64,000 nt of DNA, taken from NCBI RefSeq assembly GCF_009600315.1, contig NZ_WIWC01000009.1, positions 62,001 through 126,000 of the forward strand. Direction: 5' to 3'. The notes under the pieces are model-generated. The model had not been told where the DNA came from. It made no database searches and saw nothing but the letters and a program-made list of their open reading frames with translations. Below are positions 59,928-64,000 of this stretch, one piece after another. This DNA comes from Pseudomonas helleri (GTDB lineage Bacteria > Pseudomonadota > Gammaproteobacteria > Pseudomonadales > Pseudomonadaceae). The position numbers and the translations under genes were made by a program. Numbering within the stretch: the first letter of the stretch is position 1; each line of letters starts with the position of its first letter.

Positions 59928-59966
59928 AAAACACTCAGGTTTTACCCTCTGTTCAGAGAGTGTTTT
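59928..59966 (+). other. inverted repeat in the leader of the yjfK-like operon
   Basis: AAAACACTC (59928-59936) is repeated inverted as GAGTGTTTT (59958-59966), with a smaller inner hairpin CTCTG/CAGAG. The structure ends in TTTT like a weak terminator and lies about 150 bases before the first gene, so it may attenuate or be an operator. Confidence 0.4.
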
Positions 59967-60115
59967 CCCTGCGCATTAAAAGAATTGGATTACAGACACA
60001 AATAAACAAGTCGTCCACAGTTCCGCCCCGAAGATCGCCACGCCTCACGATGCTGTCACCCCCAGGATTCAAACAAGCGTGGCACGTTGTTCATTCCGAC
60101 GCTCAGGGAGTTGCG

Positions 60116-60781
60116 ATGGGTTGGCTCAAGCAAGTATTGGGGCGCAAGGCGCTCAAGCGTTGCGCGAAGATCGCAAGCCAACCAGGCGAACCTAAACTGC
60201 CGTTAGGACTGACCTTGGGCAGTAACGTAAGCCTCAATGCGGCTTTGAAAAGTCTGCTGGAAGGCGAGACGGACATCATCGTGCCGGGCGATGAAAAGAT
60301 CATGGCCATAGGTACCCTCGAGGCAGGGTCTGGTTACCGACTTATTCGCTGCTACCTCGACAATGAGCATTTCTATATCCAATTCCTGATGAGCGGGCCG
60401 CGAGAAGATGACATAGCAGCCCTCATCCTCTTCGGTTATCACGAAGTCAGAACCCTTTGCAGCTCTGCCGAGCTTCTACATTTGACAGGGCCAAGTTCAA
60501 AAATAGGCATGCCCTTCTATGAGTTGGAGCGCACAGAATATGTCCGCCAATGGGGAGCCGAGGATGGGCAAACCGAAATGACCACGCTGACTGAGCGGGT
60601 CATCAGTACAGAAGGTTCATATACCGTTCACCATCGTTGCGCGCTTTACGCTCGAAACCTGAGGCTGGCCAACCGACGCGAATTCCTGCTCTTGTCGATT
60701 GAAACCGATGAGCTCACAAACCGGTTACTTACGACGGCGGTCGGCGTGACACTTCAATTATCCGACCTCTCCATAGTCTGA
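60116..60781 (+). CDS. DUF2491 family protein (YjfK-like)
   Basis: A 221-residue soluble protein starting MGWLKQVLGRKALKRCAK, matching the DUF2491/YjfK family. The predicted mixed alpha/beta fold has no known catalytic motif. The ATG at 60116 has GGGAG 6 bases upstream. In E. coli the same gene precedes yjfL-yjfM-yjfC, the order seen here, so identification by synteny supports the family call. Function is unknown; the set is thought to be linked to envelope stress. Confidence 0.83.
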   Translation: MGWLKQVLGRKALKRCAKIASQPGEPKLPLGLTLGSNVSLNAALKSLLEGETDIIVPGDEKIMAIGTLEAGSGYRLIRCYLDNEHFYIQFLMSGPREDDIAALILFGYHEVRTLCSSAELLHLTGPSSKIGMPFYELERTEYVRQWGAEDGQTEMTTLTERVISTEGSYTVHHRCALYARNLRLANRREFLLLSIETDELTNRLLTTAVGVTLQLSDLSIV

Positions 60782-60794
60782 AAAGGAAACATCA

Positions 60795-61220
60795 ATGTTT
60801 GACGCTCTCAGGCAGTCGCTTAATGCCACTGCTGTGTCCAGTTTTGCCCTCTATATCCTGGTTGCAGCAATAGTTTTTGCACTGTTCCAATTCATTTACA
60901 CCCGAATGACGCCTCACCGGGAGTTCGAGCTTATTCGTGCGAATAACCCGGCTGCCGCCATTGCGCTCGGTGGCGCTCTGATCGGTTTCGCATTGCCCGC
61001 TGGCAATATCATTTCTCATAGCGTCAGCATCCTGGACTTTATTGTCTGGGTCACTATCGCCGCAGGGATACAACTACTGGCATTTATTGCAACCAGCCTC
61101 GTGGTTAAAAATCTGTCCTCAAGAATTGTGAATGGCGAAATGGCAGCGGCGATCTATACGGCCGCAATCGCGATCAGCGTCGGCTATTTGAATGCTGCGT
61201 GCATGACTCCGTCTGCCTGA
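60795..61220 (+). CDS. DUF350 membrane protein (YjfL-like)
   Basis: A 141-residue inner-membrane protein with four hydrophobic helices (FALYILVAAIVFALFQFIY; AAIALGGALIGFALPAGN; IVWVTIAAGIQLLAFIATSL; AAAIYTAAIAISVGYLNAA), the duplicated DUF350 hairpin pattern. It has no soluble domain. Cotranscribed: 13 bases after the DUF2491 gene, 15 before the DUF1190 gene. Confidence 0.86.
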   Translation: MFDALRQSLNATAVSSFALYILVAAIVFALFQFIYTRMTPHREFELIRANNPAAAIALGGALIGFALPAGNIISHSVSILDFIVWVTIAAGIQLLAFIATSLVVKNLSSRIVNGEMAAAIYTAAIAISVGYLNAACMTPSA

Positions 61221-61235
61221 ATAAGGAGCAACTCC

Positions 61236-61958
61236 ATGAGACCTCGTAGTTCATTCAAGCTCGTGCTGGGCGGTACTCTGCCACTGGCGCTGACGGCGTG
61301 CAGCCAACCGGATGACCCTATAACGCCCCATCCAACTGTCATGCCTATTACACGGGTAAGCCACTCTTTCAACCTTCTGGTTAAGCATAACTTCAGCACT
61401 CTGCGCGAATGCGCCGAGTCACCAATACCCATGAATATCTGTTCAATTGCCTACAAAAAAGCAATGTCAGAAAAGGCCATAAACGCTCTATCTCCCAGCA
61501 CTCCCAATGCGAGCAATACCCAAGCTATACGACAGGGTTGCCCCCCTTCCAACAGGCAAAAGCAACCTTCACAGATGAGCGGGTTCCAACTGACCGTTTC
61601 GGGAACTTTATCTTGGTCCGAACACTACAAAATCCTTAAGCCACTCTTGCAGTTAAAGGAAATCAGGAACGAACACACTATCCGCCTGGAAAACGACTTG
61701 ATTTTAAAAGCCCTGCTTTCCAAGGGTAGTAGCACCCGCTACTTCAGCGAGCCGATCTATGAAGCGTGCAACGCTCGCACGGCTTCTAACGGTCCAACGG
61801 TATTGCGCAGCTTTGCCAGCGCCAATTACACGACACAATCAAGTACCCACTCTACGAGTACCAGTTCTTCAATCTCGCGAGGGGGATTTGGTGGGCAGGC
61901 ACACGCGCGCGACGGCTGGAGCGGCAGAAGCTCAAGTGGATTCAGTTTCGGCGGCTAA
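61236..61958 (+). CDS. DUF1190 lipoprotein (YjfM/YgiB-like)
   Basis: A 240-residue lipoprotein with a lipobox LTAC (Cys22 region) and a low-complexity Gly/Ser tail (SRGGFGGQAHARDGWSGRSSS, about 215-235) as in YgiB/YjfM proteins; the tail contains conserved GGFG and SSxGFxFGG. Central cysteines occur in pairs. It is AT-richer than its neighbours in the middle. The GTG of the ATP-grasp gene follows after 10 bases. The role is probably in the envelope; no activity is known. Confidence 0.8.
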   Translation: MRPRSSFKLVLGGTLPLALTACSQPDDPITPHPTVMPITRVSHSFNLLVKHNFSTLRECAESPIPMNICSIAYKKAMSEKAINALSPSTPNASNTQAIRQGCPPSNRQKQPSQMSGFQLTVSGTLSWSEHYKILKPLLQLKEIRNEHTIRLENDLILKALLSKGSSTRYFSEPIYEACNARTASNGPTVLRSFASANYTTQSSTHSTSTSSSISRGGFGGQAHARDGWSGRSSSGFSFGG

Positions 61959-61968
61959 GGGGCATACC

Positions 61969-63126
61969 GTGAAAAAAGTCAGCATCAAGGAGCGCGCCAA
62001 CTGGCAACAGAAGGTGGAGAACGGCGGATTTTTTTTCCACACTGTTGAGGGCGCGCGCTATTGGGATGAGCGGGGTTATTACCAGTTTACTGAGGCGCAA
62101 ATCACTCAAGACATTGAAAGGCCGACTCAAGAGCTTCATGAGATGAGCATGGACTTGGTCGCCCGGGTGGTCGAGAGCGAAGCGTTGCTCTCGCGGCTGG
62201 CGATACCACCTCAATTCCATGATCTGGTGTGGAGCTCCTGGAAGGATCGACAGCCTTATCTCTACAGTCGTTTCGATTTTATCTACGATGCTAAGGGCCC
62301 TGCCAAACTCATTGAAAGCAACGCAGATACGCCAACTTCATTGCTGGAAGCGGCCTCGGTTCAATTGCTATGGCTTGAAGATTTACTCCAGCAAGGGCAT
62401 TTGCCTGTTAACGCCACGCAATACAACACGCTCGCCCATGATTTGACGCGTGTTTTCGCATCGCTAAATACGGACACACCGTTTTATTTCGCGTCAATCT
62501 CAGGCTCGGTAGAAGATCGCAGCACAACGGATTTTTTGCGCAAAATGGCCGGCATTGCGGGTATAGACGCCAGACATATTGATATTGAAGATATCGGGCT
62601 CACGGCTTCCGGGCGCTTTATCGACCTCGATGGCAACGGGATTGAACGCTTATTCAAGCTTCACCCATGGGAACATATCTTTCATGAGCAATTTGGCAGT
62701 GCTGTACCAGCGTCTACTACCCGTTTCATAGAGCCTGCATGGAAAGCCATTCTGAGCAACAAAGGCATGCTGCCCTTGTTGTGGGAATTCAACAAAGGGC
62801 ACCCAAACCTGCTGCCTGCTTTTTTCGATTCAACGCCTGAAAAACCTTTGTCGAAGGGCTGGGTTCGAAAGCCATTTTTCTCTCGGGAAGGCGCAAATAT
62901 AGAACTTCGAACCACAAGCGGAGAGCGCCTCTTTCAAGAAGGTCCTTATACCGAAGGCCCCTTTATCCTGCAGAAGTTTGAGCCTCTGCCCAAATTCGGC
63001 GACAGCTTTACGTTGATAGGTTCCTGGGTCATTGGAGATGTGCCGTCAGGCATTGGTATTCGCGAGGACGACACTTTGATCACAAAGAATACAAGCCGGT
63101 TTATACCCCATATAGTGCTCGACTGA
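61969..63126 (+). CDS. glutathionylspermidine synthase-like ATP-grasp ligase (YjfC/YgiC)
   Basis: A 385-residue ATP-grasp enzyme with the GSP synthase family motifs: RFDFIYDAKGPAKLIESNADTPTSLLEAA (residues shown in part: DFIYDAKGPAKLIESNADTP), LHPWEHIFHEQFG, and SREGANIELR (the ATP-binding loop). YjfC/YgiC lack the amidase half of Gsp and their substrates are unknown; peptide or amine ligation at the envelope is inferred. The GTG start has AAGGGG 7 bases ahead. It closes the yjfKLMC-like operon; a small hairpin (63139-63157) lies after the stop. Confidence 0.86.
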   Translation: MKKVSIKERANWQQKVENGGFFFHTVEGARYWDERGYYQFTEAQITQDIERPTQELHEMSMDLVARVVESEALLSRLAIPPQFHDLVWSSWKDRQPYLYSRFDFIYDAKGPAKLIESNADTPTSLLEAASVQLLWLEDLLQQGHLPVNATQYNTLAHDLTRVFASLNTDTPFYFASISGSVEDRSTTDFLRKMAGIAGIDARHIDIEDIGLTASGRFIDLDGNGIERLFKLHPWEHIFHEQFGSAVPASTTRFIEPAWKAILSNKGMLPLLWEFNKGHPNLLPAFFDSTPEKPLSKGWVRKPFFSREGANIELRTTSGERLFQEGPYTEGPFILQKFEPLPKFGDSFTLIGSWVIGDVPSGIGIREDDTLITKNTSRFIPHIVLD

Positions 63127-63138
63127 TTACCGTCTCAG

Positions 63139-63157
63139 ATCGCCCGCAAGGGGCGAT
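63139..63157. terminator. hairpin between convergent yjfC-like gene and sensor kinase
   Basis: ATCGCCC-GCAAG-GGGCGAT (7-bp perfect arms) lies between the two stop codons. No T run follows on the plus strand beyond AATTA; it is probably a weak bidirectional terminator. Confidence 0.45.
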
Positions 63158-63159
63158 AA

Positions 63160-64000
63160 TTACACCCTGTCCTCCATTCTCTGCACCACCTCACGCAAAC
63201 GCTGCAACAACGCATTTAGCAGTGCGATGGAGGCCGTACTCAAAGGCTCCTGCAATAAAGCCAGTTCGCATTCATTGCAGGCCGCCGCCAGACTCACCGC
63301 GCGCACTGAAGCTAATGCACCATTCATTCGGTGTACATGATTGATCAACGTGGTGCTATTGCCCGCAATAAGGGCTTGCCCTGCGTGTTCCAGGTCTTCC
63401 TGCAGAGTGGAGATGAACAGCCGATGCATGGCCGGCGACAGGTTGATCCAACCGTCCAGGTCATCCGTGGGAATCGCCATCGTCACTGGCTGCAAGAGTT
63501 GCTGCACAGAGGCCGAGCCGTAAACCGATAACGTATGGCGCAATGTCTTGAGGCTCAACGGCTTGACCAACCATGCGCTCATCCCCGCAGCCAGGCATTG
63601 CTCGCCCTCTTCACGCATCGCGTTGGCGGTCACGCCAATAATCGCAATGGCCGGGTCGAACTGGCGGATGTACCGGGTTAATTGGTAGCCATCGAGTTTG
63701 GGCATATTGACGTCAGTGATAATCAGATCAAACGTCCCCTCCTGCCAGCGCAGCACAGCTTGTTCACCGTCTTGGGCCAACGTCACCTGAACGCCCAGCG
63801 CTTGCAGTTGTTCTTTGAGGATTTCCCGGTTAATGGGATTGTCCTCCGCCACCAGCACCTTCAGTGCCAGATGCGAAACAGGTTCTACCGTTGGGACTTT
63901 CATTGGAGTAACGGTGCCATGCGCGACGTCCATCAAGGCGTTGGCAATGCCGCGAATGTCAAAACCGTTGACCTCCCAACCCGCGGCCGTTCGTTGCGCC
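63160..64000 (-). CDS. hybrid sensor kinase, C-terminal part (receiver + HPt), truncated by window edge
   Basis: The frame runs unbroken from the stop at 63160 to the window edge, so the protein starts outside. The visible 280 residues include a receiver domain (KVLVAEDNPINREILKEQL; phospho-acceptor Asp in LIITDVNMPKLDGYQ; conserved Lys in WLVKPLSL) and a C-terminal HPt domain with the phospho-His in INHVHRMNGALASVRA. This receiver-HPt tail is typical of unorthodox kinases such as EvgS/BvgS/BarA; which one cannot be told from here. It converges on the yjfKLMC-like operon. Confidence 0.87.
   Translation of the reverse strand, partial: AQRTAAGWEVNGFDIRGIANALMDVAHGTVTPMKVPTVEPVSHLALKVLVAEDNPINREILKEQLQALGVQVTLAQDGEQAVLRWQEGTFDLIITDVNMPKLDGYQLTRYIRQFDPAIAIIGVTANAMREEGEQCLAAGMSAWLVKPLSLKTLRHTLSVYGSASVQQLLQPVTMAIPTDDLDGWINLSPAMHRLFISTLQEDLEHAGQALIAGNSTTLINHVHRMNGALASVRAVSLAAACNECELALLQEPLSTASIALLNALLQRLREVVQRMEDRV

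Larger units (their letters stand above)
59652..60115. other. gene-free region upstream of the yjfK-like operon
   Basis: 464 bases with no convincing reading frame. It holds the tRNA-Met terminator (59700-59721) and an inverted repeat at 59928-59966. An open frame in the last 156 bases is an upstream extension of the DUF2491 gene without family resemblance. The promoter of the yjfKLMC-like operon must lie here, but hexamers are not clear. The genes pspA-like yjfJ and yjfI that precede yjfK in E. coli are absent. Confidence 0.75.

Noticed and set aside
59960..60115. N-terminal 52-codon extension of the DUF2491 gene
   Set aside because: The ATG at 60116 has a good ribosome site and the family start; the extension is AT-rich, non-conserved and contains the inverted repeat.

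Overview
This 64 kb window is chromosomal DNA from a gamma-proteobacterium of the genus Pseudomonas. The gene order rpoN-hpf-ptsN-rapZ-ptsO, the Fur-boxed fagA-fumC-orfX-sodA operon, pmbA/yjgA/tldD, the long mreB-to-tldD run and gatCAB reproduce the arrangement known from P. aeruginosa around rpoN, and several proteins read as near copies of known pseudomonad family members. The species cannot be fixed from the window; a P. fluorescens/P. putida-like organism is the best guess. Almost every base lies in a confidently recognisable gene. Only one gene-free stretch is longer than about 300 bases (59652-60115).

Layout: (1) 1-3633 (+): sigma-54, the hibernation factor and the nitrogen PTS with RapZ. 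(2) 3641-7447 (-): a Fur-controlled iron-starvation and oxidative-stress operon, fagA-fumC-orfX-sodA-ZIP transporter. (3) 7572-20832: pmbA and tldD (TldD/E peptidase pair) with yjgA between them, then reading leftward the envelope cluster mreB-mreC-mreD-maf-rng-yhdP-nitrilase-tldD. mreC appears to start on a rare ATT codon. (4) 21043-31150 (mostly +): gatCAB, an RlpA-like lipoprotein, a Ca2+/Na+ exchanger homologue, a PhoPQ-activated-pathogenicity-type protein that looks compositionally foreign, an AEC transporter, hpt, upp and uraA. (5) 31282-33223 (-): hemH and a TIGR01777 epimerase.

(6) 33416-42697 (+) is the most interesting part. It is a tightly packed, probably light-regulated cluster: bacterial renalase, a small TIGR02450 protein, DUF523-DUF1722, a class II LitR/PplR-like MerR regulator broken by a frameshift, photolyase, an SDR, an FAD oxidoreductase, DUF1365, a UfaM/Cfa-like lipid methyltransferase and DUF2878. 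Two near-perfect PplR-type operators (TGTACA-N12-TGTACA), exactly 50 bp apart, flank a sigma-70 promoter in its middle, and a weaker third site lies in front of the renalase. The genes suggest a photo-oxidative programme: DNA photorepair, repair of aberrant NAD(P)H isomers, and modification of membrane acyl chains to methylated or furan fatty acids. The local regulator is interrupted, so control in this strain may differ from relatives.

(7) 42803-49705: an MFS transporter, a YkgJ Cys-cluster protein, PagL (lipid A deacylase) and the leftward hemA-prfA-prmC-moeB-murI operon. (8) 49919-56827 (+): TPR lipoprotein, lolB, ispE, tRNA-Gln, prs, rplY, pth and ychF, linking lipoprotein sorting, isoprenoid and nucleotide precursors and translation. 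(9) 56964-64000: a FUSC membrane protein, a fosmidomycin-resistance-like MFS transporter, tRNA-Met, a yjfKLMC-like operon of poorly understood envelope genes (DUF2491, DUF350, DUF1190 lipoprotein, glutathionylspermidine-synthase-like ATP-grasp) and the C-terminal end of a hybrid sensor kinase cut by the window edge. Pseudomonas REP elements in inverted pairs sit at three operon ends (24265-24401, 31158-31272, 58065-58149).
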